Source of the DNA: Clostridia bacterium
GTDB lineage: Bacteria > Bacillota > Clostridia > Oscillospirales > Acutalibacteraceae
Assembly: GCA_900755895.1 (NCBI GenBank)
Contig: CAAEIG010000071.1
Coordinates: 1 to 24,656, forward strand
Direction of reading: 5' to 3'
Length of the DNA: 24,656 nt
The notes beneath the pieces are model-generated. The model was not told where the DNA came from. It made no database searches and saw only the letters and a program-made list of their open reading frames with translations. A program made the translations under genes and the position numbers. This document shows, in pieces, positions 1-6,504 of the stretch. Positions within the stretch are counted from its first letter, which is position 1, and each line of letters starts with the position of its first letter.

Positions 1-52
1 GATTTTTCTGCGTCTTACGCAACAGTATGCAACCGGTGTGGCTGATAGGAAA

Positions 53-114
53 ATTATACCGCACGGAAGTGCCTAAGTGCAATCGTAAGTTGTACTCTCT
101 GGTGTTAAGTTGTA
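53..114 (-). promoter_or_regulatory. Leftward promoter with tandem LytTR-like repeats
   Basis: On the minus strand TATAAT (58-53) lies 18 bp from a TTGCAC -35-like hexamer (82-77). Directly upstream are two identical 9-mers TACAACTTA (94-86 and 114-106) separated by 11 bp, a 20-bp period. The -35 lies inside TTGCACTTA (82-74), which is identical to one half of the repeat pair upstream of agrB. Spacing and layout fit a promoter activated by an AgrA-like LytTR regulator. The gene it drives lies beyond the left edge. Confidence 0.5.
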
Positions 115-133
115 CGAATCGCAGCAAAACCAC

Positions 134-162
134 AGTGGGAAAAATCCCACTTTTTGTGTTTT
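134..162 (+). terminator. Rho-independent terminator
   Basis: AGTGGGA (134-140), an AAAA loop and TCCCACT (145-151) form a 7-bp stem followed by TTTTGTGTTTT. No rightward gene is visible before it in the window. Confidence 0.6.
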
Positions 163-273
163 ACGGATAGGATACGATAGTATCTTAGTATTTTATTTAT
201 TTAGTATTTATTTGTGTTGGATTTACCTGTACAGGGAAATCTAGTCTAGGTAAAAGCCTTTGCGGTAAAATAA

Positions 274-298
274 AAAATCCCCGGAAAGCGGGGATTTT
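274..298. terminator. Bidirectional terminator hairpin
   Basis: AAAATCCCCG (274-283) pairs with CGGGGATTTT (289-298) around a 5-nt loop. The T-tract is longer on the minus strand, so it probably mainly stops leftward transcription coming from the attachment region. Confidence 0.6.
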
Positions 299-335
299 AG
301 GGCAATATTTGGCTGGACGAGTACCACGCCGATGC

Positions 336-372
336 ACCGCGAATGCGCCCAAACAGGGGCGTTTCTCGCGGT
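336..372. repeat. Two-tier inverted repeat in the gene-free left arm
   Basis: ACCGCGA (336-342) pairs with TCGCGGT (366-372), and inside it CGCCC (346-350) pairs with GGGCG (357-361) around a 6-nt loop. There is no T-tract, so it is not a terminator. No gene is recognisable between about 300 and 715; the short ORFs there have no family resemblance or ribosome sites. The hairpin could be a protein-binding site near the element end. Its function is unknown. Confidence 0.4.
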
Positions 373-565
373 GACAGGGGCGGTGTGCGGGGATTGCGTG
401 GAGCAGTGCTTGCGTACAACTTCTTGCCGGAGAGTAAAACTTATATACCGGTTCGTTGGGCTTTTCCTGTGCGAGAACCTCGTGATATTGGTATCCGCAT
501 TTCTCAATGGAACAAAAACTGCGCATTTATTTGATTGGAGTGTGCGAGAATCCGTTTCGAAGATT

Positions 566-588
566 TGCCCCCAAAACTGCCCCCAAAA
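566..588 (+). repeat. Left-arm direct repeats flanking the att core
   Basis: TGCCCCCAAAA occurs at 566-576 and again at 578-588, a 12-bp period, preceded by AGATT. The right side of the core has AGATTTTGACCCCAAAAT in the same orientation. Matching repeats on both sides of an attachment core are typical of integrase arm-binding sites. Confidence 0.55.
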
Positions 589-715
589 GGGTTTGGAACG
601 GGTCAGCACCGTATAGCACCCTTTTGTACACATGGGACAAAACCCATTCTGAGCCTTGGTACGCAACACCACCAAACCAAACAAAACCGCACTGTAACGC
701 ACGATTTTTAGATTT

Positions 716-760
716 CTCATAACCCGGAGGTCGCAGGTTCAAGTCCTGTCCCCGCAACCA
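716..760 (+). other. Attachment-site core: 3' 45 nt of initiator tRNA-fMet
   Basis: The stretch reads as the 3' part of a tRNA. It has the anticodon loop CTCATAA (CAT anticodon at 718-720), an anticodon-stem strand starting CCC as in initiator tRNAs, a T-arm GCAGG-TTCAAGT-CCTGT, the acceptor strand CCCCGCA, and ACCA ending at 760. A72 in the acceptor would mispair with C1, an initiator hallmark. The sequence before 716 has no D-arm or 5' acceptor strand, so this is not a complete tRNA gene. It is the part an ICE carries to rebuild the target tRNA on integration. Confidence 0.85.
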
Positions 761-764
761 TATG

Positions 765-804
765 AAGAACGGTAAAACGTCAAGTTTTACCGTTCTTTTC
801 TTTT
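765..804 (+). terminator. Strong terminator just after the tRNA 3' end
   Basis: AAGAACGGTAAAAC (765-778) pairs perfectly with GTTTTACCGTTCTT (784-797) around a 5-nt loop, followed by a T-rich tract. It starts five bases after CCA, so it would terminate the reconstituted tRNA transcript after integration and shield the integrase region from it. Confidence 0.85.
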
Positions 805-838
805 GTTTTGGAATACAGTCTTAAAAATCTTAGATTTT

Positions 839-870
839 GACCCCAAAATGACCCCAAAATGACCCCAAAA
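839..870 (+). repeat. Right-arm tandem repeats, three copies of an 11-mer
   Basis: GACCCCAAAAT is repeated head to tail at 839-849 and 850-860, with a third copy at 861-870 followed by C instead of T. These sit between the att core and the integrase and resemble the left-arm repeats. They are the likely integrase or Xis arm-binding sites. Confidence 0.65.
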
Positions 871-916
871 CGATTTTTTCTTTTTCACCGTTCATTTCTA
901 TTTGGTGGAAAATCGT

Positions 917-937
917 AACGGACAATATAACGGACAA
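917..937 (+). repeat. Direct 9-bp repeats downstream of the integrase gene
   Basis: AACGGACAA occurs at 917-925 and 929-937, a 12-bp period, between the arm repeats and the integrase stop codon. They may be further recombination-protein sites. The function is inferred from position only. Confidence 0.35.
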
Positions 938-963
938 CAGCCCCGGCCATCTGGCCAGGGCTG
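938..963 (-). terminator. Hairpin after the integrase stop codon
   Basis: CAGCCC (938-943) pairs with GGGCTG (958-963), and within it GGCCA (945-949) pairs with TGGCC (952-956). It starts 11 bases past the integrase stop. The T-tract on the leftward strand is weak, so termination may be incomplete. On the plus strand the following TTTCTGTTTGTT is better. Confidence 0.5.
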
Positions 964-974
964 TTTCTGTTTGT

Positions 975-2411
975 TCAGGCTGTCTTCAGGAGAATCAGCA
1001 CGCTGTTCTCCTGCACCACGATGTCTTCCTGCCGGGTGGGGATCGGCGGGTATTTGAACTGGCTCAGCGCCTTTTGGATTTGCTTTTTCGCTTCCATCAG
1101 GGCTGTTTCCATTGTGCCGGCTTGAATCTGTATTTTCGGGAAGTCCGGCGCAAAGGCTTTGCATCCCTCTTCTGTGACGGTGAACAGCACCGGGTAAGGC
1201 TGTTGCTCTACCGAGATCTCCAGGCTTATCCCGAACAGGTCATCCATTTTATCCATCTCGTTTCGCTTGTGCTCATCCATGCTGTGCACATAAGTATCCA
1301 TCGTGAATGATACGGAGTAATGCCCCCGGATGGCGGACAGGGTTTTGTAGTCCATTCCCCTTTCCAGGGCTCTGGTTGCAAAGGTATGACGCAACGCATG
1401 GAACGTAAAGTGACCTATACCTGCATCCTGCAGCATCCGGTTGTAATAGTCTTTGAATGTGCGTTGCTCAAAATACATGCCTAGTTCATTGGTAACCACA
1501 AAGCCCGTGTCCTGGTATGCTGCGCCGGCCGCGTTTTGATCGGCCAGCTGAATGCTGCGCCACCTTTTGAGATCCTCGATGACGCTTCGGGTCAAAGGAA
1601 TCGTCCGGCGGGCATTTTGGGTTTTGGGGGTGTCAAACACAATCTCGGTTGAGTGCTTCCCCTCGTCCTGCTCATAACGTGCCAACCGGTTGATCGTGCG
1701 CTTTACTGTCAGTTGGGCGCCGACCAGGTCGATATCTTCCCATCTGAGCGCCAGCAGTTCGCCCATCCGAAGTCCCGTGCTGAGATCCAGCCGTACGAAC
1801 ACACCATAACGGTGGCGATAGCTGATCTGCACCAGTGCACGCTGTTGTTCATTGGTGAGAGCCGCTATTTCCGGCTTTTCTCCCGATGGCAAGGTAACCG
1901 CATCACAGGGATTGGTTACGATCAGCCGTTCCTTTACTGCTTGCTGCAGACATTTGTGCAGCGCCATGTGGTAGTTGCGAAGCGTTTTAGCCGACAGTCC
2001 CTCTTCCCGATATTTGTAATTGTAGAACTCCTGCAGGATGCGGCCTTCCAGTTTTTTCAGGCGTATTTTGTACAACACACAAAAATGTTTATTCCCGTAC
2101 CCGCGATAACTCATGTAAGTGGACTGTTTGACCTTGTCTTTCATATATGTGACCAGCCAATATTCGTACCACTCTCCCAGGGTCACAGACATCGGGTCGC
2201 GCCAACCATTCACACGGATATCATGCGCCTGCTCCTGAAGGATCGCAATAGCCTCTTGTTTCGTGTTGCAGCAGGTAGAAGTCCGCTTTGGTTTGCCGGT
2301 TTTATAGTCGATGCCGGCCGATAGGCGTACCTCCCATCGCCCGTCCGTACGTTGGCGAATATTGCCTTCATTGTGACCGCGATGCATCGGCTTTTTCGTT
2401 TTGCCTTCCAT
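975..2411 (-). CDS. int: Tyrosine-recombinase integrase with HicB-like C-terminal extension
   Basis: This is the site-specific recombinase that integrates and excises the element at tRNA-fMet. At 478 aa it exceeds the usual Tn916-type length of about 400. An N-terminal AP2-like arm-binding region (about 15-60) and a SAM-like core-binding domain (about 75-165) precede the catalytic domain. Visible catalytic residues are R215 (TGLRMGELLALRW), K263, H338 and R341 (HALRHTF), H364 (RGHYS) and Y374 (TYVH). Residues about 406-478 (starting YPVLFTVTEEG) resemble a HicB antitoxin fold: a beta strand, an acidic turn, strands, then a helix rich in E, A and K. The start has the ribosome site AGAAGGAG. 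It is the last gene of the leftward recombination operon, 66 nt after xis. Confidence 0.95.
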   Translation of the reverse strand: MEGKTKKPMHRGHNEGNIRQRTDGRWEVRLSAGIDYKTGKPKRTSTCCNTKQEAIAILQEQAHDIRVNGWRDPMSVTLGEWYEYWLVTYMKDKVKQSTYMSYRGYGNKHFCVLYKIRLKKLEGRILQEFYNYKYREEGLSAKTLRNYHMALHKCLQQAVKERLIVTNPCDAVTLPSGEKPEIAALTNEQQRALVQISYRHRYGVFVRLDLSTGLRMGELLALRWEDIDLVGAQLTVKRTINRLARYEQDEGKHSTEIVFDTPKTQNARRTIPLTRSVIEDLKRWRSIQLADQNAAGAAYQDTGFVVTNELGMYFEQRTFKDYYNRMLQDAGIGHFTFHALRHTFATRALERGMDYKTLSAIRGHYSVSFTMDTYVHSMDEHKRNEMDKMDDLFGISLEISVEQQPYPVLFTVTEEGCKAFAPDFPKIQIQAGTMETALMEAKKQIQKALSQFKYPPIPTRQEDIVVQENSVLILLKTA

Positions 2412-2477
2412 TTTTCAACGCTCCTTCTTATTTTTTTGCAACACAAGCAATACTCGAAAGCCGAGCAGAAAGCTATA

Positions 2478-2732
2478 TCAAATACCAACAATCTTCGGGT
2501 TCTGGTTTGGGGTATTTTCTAGGGACTGCAGTTCCATCCAATCAAAAAGTCTGTCCCTGGGGATTCGTAGCATGCCCCCTACACGAATCACGGGGAATCC
2601 GGGTGTATGCAGTAACCGATATGATGCGCTCCGTGAAATTCCGAACAAGGCTTGTAAATCCGACACTTTCATAACTACAGGCAATTCTGTAATCGAGTAA
2701 TAGCGCGTCTTTAAATTTATGCTGTCGGGCAA
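2478..2732 (-). CDS. xis: Excisionase-family winged HTH protein
   Basis: This 84-aa protein has the MerR-like excisionase pattern: a helix-turn-helix (VSDLQALFGISRSASYRLL), then a short wing (FPVIRVGGMLRIPRDRLFDWME). Such proteins bend att-site DNA and direct the integrase toward excision. The likely start is TTG at 2732 with AAGGCGG about 12 nt upstream. An internal ATG at residue 21 (MKVSDL) is an alternative that would keep the whole domain. The first bases overlap the end of the upstream resolvase-like gene by 16 nt, so the genes are co-transcribed and probably translationally coupled. Confidence 0.85.
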   Translation of the reverse strand: MPDSINLKTRYYSITELPVVMKVSDLQALFGISRSASYRLLHTPGFPVIRVGGMLRIPRDRLFDWMELQSLENTPNQNPKIVGI

Positions 2733-3151
2733 GACCGTTCATCCGCCTTTCTCATGGTATGCTTGACCAGCACTGTATCCAGACCATACAGGTAGAGCTG
2801 ATACCGCAGATTTTCTTCTGTTGTAATCAAAGCCACATTGTGCTTTTGCAAAGTTGCCAAGATCTTGATCAGTTTTTTCCTTGTGCGCCCCAAGCTCGAG
2901 ATCCAAGTTACGGCCACCGCATCGACCTCTCCTCGTCGCACTACATGCAACATGGCCGATAAACCAGAACACCATATTACCTTTGGCGAAGCGAAGTCAT
3001 AGCTCCTGCCCACAACCCTGTACCCCTCCTGTGCTGCCCAGTCAGCTAATTCACTTAGCTGCCAATCTACTACATCATGGTCTTTTGTGCTGGTTCGCGC
3101 ATACAGCCACACCCGTGGAAAGAAAAGATGCTTTTCCTTATCTTCAACCAT
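2717..3151 (-). CDS. Small serine-recombinase (resolvase) N-terminal domain protein
   Basis: This 144-aa protein matches the resolvase catalytic fold. It has LYARTSTKD, where the Ser is the expected nucleophile, then QLSELADWA, then a region after residue 60 equivalent to the family's RPG..LL segment, and DAVAVTWISSLGRTRKKL, equivalent to the conserved strand-loop-helix. No C-terminal DNA-binding domain follows; the protein ends soon after the catalytic fold. The start at 3151 has GAGG upstream and overlaps the previous gene by 8 bases (ATGGTTGA). It probably acts with the neighbouring recombination proteins, as an accessory factor or partner. Independent recombination is doubtful without a DNA-binding domain. 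Confidence 0.75.
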   Translation of the reverse strand: MVEDKEKHLFFPRVWLYARTSTKDHDVVDWQLSELADWAAQEGYRVVGRSYDFASPKVIWCSGLSAMLHVVRRGEVDAVAVTWISSLGRTRKKLIKILATLQKHNVALITTEENLRYQLYLYGLDTVLVKHTMRKADERSCPTA

Positions 3152-3533
3152 TCCAGACCTCCTCATCATATCCGGGGAGGACCATCCAGCGACGTCCGCC
3201 GGGCTCGATCCAGTTTCCATCCTTTGCCCCGAAGGTATGGATACCATAGTGCAAAAGCGATGCCAGCAAACCTTCCAACTCCGGACGCCCACAGTACAGA
3301 TGTGCTGCATCTACAACGACCAAGACGTCCGCTTCTCCGTTGGCGACGGCATGCAGCAGCTCCACCATGCCCGGTCTGAGGGACAAAGGCTGTTCCTCTG
3401 TGCCGGCCTGCGCAAACAGTTCCAGCACGCACGGCCACCGAAGTTTGCACAGCGCTCTACGGCACACCAGCATCTGTTCACGGATGGTCAGATCGCCTTC
3501 CTTGACTTCCTGCATAAAACAAATCGCTTTCAT
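3144..3533 (-). CDS. Catalytically degenerate resolvase-like protein
   Basis: This 129-aa protein aligns by eye to a serine-recombinase N-terminal domain: EGDLTIREQMLVCRRAL matches the first helix, RPGMVELLHAVANGEADVLVV matches the conserved middle, and AHLYC stands where SRLGR is usual. The catalytic block reads CFMQEV where active enzymes have Y-x-R-x-S, so both the Arg and the Ser are replaced. No DNA-binding domain is present. The start ATG at 3533 is one base past the helicase stop (TGA-T-ATG) with GGAGG 8 nt upstream, and the end overlaps the active-looking paralogue. It was probably born by duplication of that neighbour and may be a structural partner. Confidence 0.65.
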   Translation of the reverse strand: MKAICFMQEVKEGDLTIREQMLVCRRALCKLRWPCVLELFAQAGTEEQPLSLRPGMVELLHAVANGEADVLVVVDAAHLYCGRPELEGLLASLLHYGIHTFGAKDGNWIEPGGRRWMVLPGYDEEVWNG

Positions 3534-3534
3534 A

Positions 3535-5514
3535 TCAGTTGTCCTCCGTATCGTTTTGGGGCAAAAAGTAATCCGGACCTTTATGTATCCGGAAGAAGCT
3601 GTGTATATCCTCAATCGTTTCCGCAATCGGCATATCGGGCAATGCTTCCAACACCACCTGATGATATCGCTTTCCTGGTGCTGCACGGGGGTCGAGAATA
3701 GCAACCACGCAGCTGTCGGTTTCAGTTCGGATGGCACGGCCAAAGCTCTGCCGCAGTTTGATCTGCATTTCAGGCACGACTTCAGCCTGGATATAACTGT
3801 GCAGATTGCTGTACTGCTTCCGCATGGCTTCTCCCAGCGGGTCGGGTACCTGAAATGGCAGCTTCACAATGATGAGCAAGGAGACCATATCTCCGGGGAA
3901 ATCCACACCTTCCCAGCACGCTCCACTGGCGAACAGGACGGCGTTGGAAAGTTGTTTGAAGCGTTCCAGATAGATCTGTGGGTTGCGTTGTGCCTGCAGC
4001 ACAGGCACCGGGAACTTATCTTTCAGTTTTTCATAGACACGGCCCATCTGATCGTAGGATGTGAACAGCACCAACGTGTGTCCGTTGGCGGTGTTGATCA
4101 GCTCCTGGATCTGACGGGCCACGCGGTCCGTATTCTGTTTGTAAGGGGCCTTCTTTCTGTGTGTTGCTGGAAAACAAAGCAAACAGTTGTTTTCGTAGTG
4201 GAAGGGGGATGGGATGCGAAGCGTGCGCAATGATGTTCCTCGATCCAGCCCGAATTGCTGTTCCGTATGCGTGAAATCCTCTCCCACCGCCAGGGTCCCT
4301 GATGTAAGGATGGCTGGTTTCTGCTCCCTCCAGAGCGCATCATACACGCACTGGGGCAGATCAAAAGGCACTGCACACAGATCAATGGCCAGAGCCCCAT
4401 TTTCCTGATGGTATTCCACATAGCGAACAAAAGTGGTATCGCTGCGAAGGAAGAGCGGAATGAGTTCGTGAACATCACTCAGTTTGTTGCGCAAAACGGG
4501 CGGTACTTCCTTATTCTCCAGCCTGAAAATTTCCTGAATAGCTTTGTCCAAATGCTGCAAGGCGGCGGATTGCTCAGCTGTCAAGCAGAACGATTTTTCC
4601 CTTTCCGATTCGTTCTCTGCAGGCGCAAATGCTGTCAGGAACGCCATCCTTACACCACGGAGCTTCTGGGCTCCCAATGTGCAGTGGCTGGTGGTTAGGA
4701 TTCTTTCAAAATAAAGCAAGTCTGACGAACGAATCCGCCGGGTGTTCATTTGGCGAACTGTTTCCGGCAGTTTGTGTGCCTCATCGATGACCAGTGCCTG
4801 GTAGTCTTTCAGCAGGGGCTTCCACCCGTTTTGCCGGTGGGCTGCGTCTGCCAGCAGGTAATTGTGATTGCAGACCTGAATGGTAACCGATGCACCGTTG
4901 GAATCTTTCAAATACTGTCGATACCGGCAATCGGAGTGCAAGATGCAGCTGCGGCTGCAACGCTCCGGAACACAGATCAGACGGCGATCATGACGAGATA
5001 TTCCCGGCAAAAGATCCAGGTCCAGGCATTGGTTGGCAGCGCGCAAGGCAGCTGCACGCCTGCGGAACCGTTCGCCACGAATGCCGATCTGCTTTTGTCG
5101 AATCAAAAGCCGCCGATCACAAGCGAAACGTTCTTTTCCTTTTCTCAGCACAGCACAAATAGGCTTCTGAATGTATCCATTTTGTATTAAAACGTTTGAT
5201 AAAAACGGTATGTACTCTGTGAGAATAGCGCTTTGAAGGGCGACACTAGCAGTAGAAATCACCACCGGACGTTGCATCTGTCGTGGCCTTTGCAGCTGCC
5301 ACAGCACGCAGGCAACCAGGTAGGCATAGGTCTTTCCCAGCCCCACACCGGCGTCACACAGGGCCACATCCAGGCCAAACAGGGCGTCCAGCATCATGTG
5401 GCACAGACGGATCTGCCCTTCGCGTGTAACCATCCCCCTGGCTGGGAAAAATTGGCGGAAGATCTGCTCAACCTGACGATGAGCTTTTTCATAACCGGTT
5501 TCCGGATTTGTCAT
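3535..5514 (-). CDS. DinG/XPD-type Fe-S superfamily 2 DNA helicase
   Basis: This 659-aa ATP-dependent 5'-3' helicase of the DinG/XPD class has Walker A at about 54-62 (AGVGLGKTY), DEAH at 244-247, and C-terminal motifs CWEGVDFPGD and QSFGRAIRTE. Four cysteines between motifs I and II (C132, C186, C190, C196) are placed to hold a 4Fe-4S cluster. The start at 5514 (MTNPETGYEK) is chosen for GAGGAG upstream; a longer in-frame start at 5580 has no such site. It leads the recombination operon and probably unwinds element DNA during excision, replication or repair after transfer. That role is inferred from its neighbours. Confidence 0.88.
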   Translation of the reverse strand: MTNPETGYEKAHRQVEQIFRQFFPARGMVTREGQIRLCHMMLDALFGLDVALCDAGVGLGKTYAYLVACVLWQLQRPRQMQRPVVISTASVALQSAILTEYIPFLSNVLIQNGYIQKPICAVLRKGKERFACDRRLLIRQKQIGIRGERFRRRAAALRAANQCLDLDLLPGISRHDRRLICVPERCSRSCILHSDCRYRQYLKDSNGASVTIQVCNHNYLLADAAHRQNGWKPLLKDYQALVIDEAHKLPETVRQMNTRRIRSSDLLYFERILTTSHCTLGAQKLRGVRMAFLTAFAPAENESEREKSFCLTAEQSAALQHLDKAIQEIFRLENKEVPPVLRNKLSDVHELIPLFLRSDTTFVRYVEYHQENGALAIDLCAVPFDLPQCVYDALWREQKPAILTSGTLAVGEDFTHTEQQFGLDRGTSLRTLRIPSPFHYENNCLLCFPATHRKKAPYKQNTDRVARQIQELINTANGHTLVLFTSYDQMGRVYEKLKDKFPVPVLQAQRNPQIYLERFKQLSNAVLFASGACWEGVDFPGDMVSLLIIVKLPFQVPDPLGEAMRKQYSNLHSYIQAEVVPEMQIKLRQSFGRAIRTETDSCVVAILDPRAAPGKRYHQVVLEALPDMPIAETIEDIHSFFRIHKGPDYFLPQNDTEDN

Positions 5515-5552
5515 AGAATCATCTCCTCGTTTGAGTTGATGGCAAAATAATA

Positions 5553-5978
5553 CGGCGCAGTGGCTTGCACTGCGCCGCACGGGTTCGACATCAACACATG
5601 GAGCTGTTGATGTTCAGAAAAAAAGAATAACATACAGAAATGCCATATTTGCTGCTCGCCCCCTGGCATTGGGGAACACGGTTCACTTTCGTTCGGCAAG
5701 CCACTTTCGCAGCTTTCACTGGTGTTCCAGGGGTCTAAGGATTTCAACCCAAGGTCGGCCACCCCGTCTGATGTGCGGGGCAACAGGCGTATCATTATCT
5801 CCCTTGCAGATCATGGCGAAGCAGTTGCCGCTGCTTTTTCAGTAGAATGGATCGCTCGGTACAATCTCGCCCATCTTGCTGGGTGTTGATTTTACGTCAT
5901 GGCGCTTCTCTGATTACGCTTCCTGCACTAGGAACGTGCCTCCGTGCTGGGTATTCAGTTGTCAAGGTAAGGCACGTT
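5553..5978 (-). ncRNA. Candidate structured RNA or long leader upstream of the helicase gene
   Basis: About 470 bases between the HTH gene and the helicase lack a credible gene but are packed with helices. These include AACGTGCC/GGCACGTT (5933-5940 with 5971-5978), AAGCAG/CTGCTT (5819-5824 with 5831-5836), CCCCG/CGGGG (5762-5766 with 5776-5780), CCCC/GGGG (5660-5663 with 5671-5674), ACATCAACA/TGTTGATGT (5588-5596 with 5605-5613) and CGGCGCAGTG/CACTGCGCCG (5553-5562 with 5568-5577). The last is followed leftward by TATTATTTTG, so it could terminate a short RNA or attenuate helicase expression. GAAAGTG recurs in the middle. A 94-codon ORF in this stretch has no family resemblance. No known RNA family was recognised. 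Confidence 0.4.
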
Positions 5979-6297
5979 GCCTATTAGGAGCCAAAATCAT
6001 GAAGAATGGACTGAATGATAAGACGCTTTTCCTCTGATAAAGAAGGCAAAAGTTGTTCAAGTACTTGAATCTGAGATGAACTAAGCGATTTACGAATGGG
6101 CCTCTTTTTTCTAAAAGGTAGATTCCACCATTCTGACCGCGTTCTGTGTAAATATCGCAGTGAAGCGATAAGACAGTTATGTCTTGGCAGATTGTTTGAC
6201 GTGTCACATGAAAACGCTTGGCTAGTTCTCGAGCTTTCACCTTTCCTTTCTGGCGAAGGAGCTCAACAATCGCATCTCTTCGCCAGTTCGCGTCCAC
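5962..6297 (-). CDS. Small DeoR-like HTH regulator, frameshifted after the HTH
   Basis: The N-terminal 55 residues form a DeoR/HTH_11-type winged helix (RRDAIVELLRQKGKVKARELAKRF, then TRQTICQDITVLS and GGIYLLEK). After the A6 tract (6105-6110 on the plus strand) the open frame continues into an unlikely basic tail. The -1 frame instead reads RPIRKSLSSSQIQVLEQLLP and on to ILHDFGS, stopping at 5984, which looks like a genuine C-terminus for small regulators of this kind. One base appears to be missing, or a -1 slip makes the full protein. The start is GTG at 6297 with AAGGTGG upstream. It probably controls the recombination operon to its left. Confidence 0.7.
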   Translation of the reverse strand: MDANWRRDAIVELLRQKGKVKARELAKRFHVTRQTICQDITVLSLHCDIYTERGQNGGIYLLEKRGPFVNRLVHLRFKYLNNFCLLYQRKSVLSFSPFFMILAPNRQRALP

Positions 6298-6433
6298 CTC
6301 CCTTCACCACCTTGATTTTTGGTTCTGAAACCATCGTATCAGCTATATGTCAAATAACCCTTTACATTAAAATGTTAATTTTTTGTGTACATTGCTTTTC
6401 CATCTGCATGTATGGTCGTAGTACGCAAAGACC

Positions 6434-6477
6434 ATAAAATAAAAATGCGCCCGCCGCATACGGGATGCGACGGGCGC
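6434..6477 (-). terminator. Terminator of the agr operon
   Basis: GCGCCCG-CGCAT (6447-6458) pairs with ATGCG-CGGGCGC (6465-6477) with one C-A mismatch. On the leftward strand it is followed by ATTTTTATTTTAT. It lies about 30 bases past the agrD stop and marks the cargo boundary with the recombination module. Confidence 0.8.
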
Positions 6478-6504
6478 GATGGGGGGGGACCTTGCGGTCA
6501 CTGT

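Noticed and set aside
71..83. CCTAAGTGCAA as a relaxase nic site (similar to TAAGTGCG-type sites)
   Set aside because: The match is short, the same 10-mer recurs at 7353-7362, and the LytTR-type repeat interpretation explains both places better.
241..720. Several overlapping ORFs in the left arm
   Set aside because: They cross terminators and arm repeats, lack ribosome sites, and none resembles a protein family.
527..757. Leftward ORF starting MRGQDLNLRPPGYE
   Set aside because: This peptide is the familiar artefact of translating the antisense of a tRNA 3' end; the region is the att core, not a gene.
1653..2324. 223-codon plus-strand ORF inside the integrase
   Set aside because: Antisense shadow of the integrase with no family resemblance.
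5511..5795. 94-codon leftward ORF in the hairpin-rich region
   Set aside because: It covers several perfect stems, has no recognisable domain and would run through the helicase ribosome site; a structured RNA explains the region better.
5819..5840. AAGCAG/CTGCTT followed by TTTT as a plus-strand terminator
   Set aside because: No rightward gene lies upstream; it is more likely one helix of the leftward structured region.
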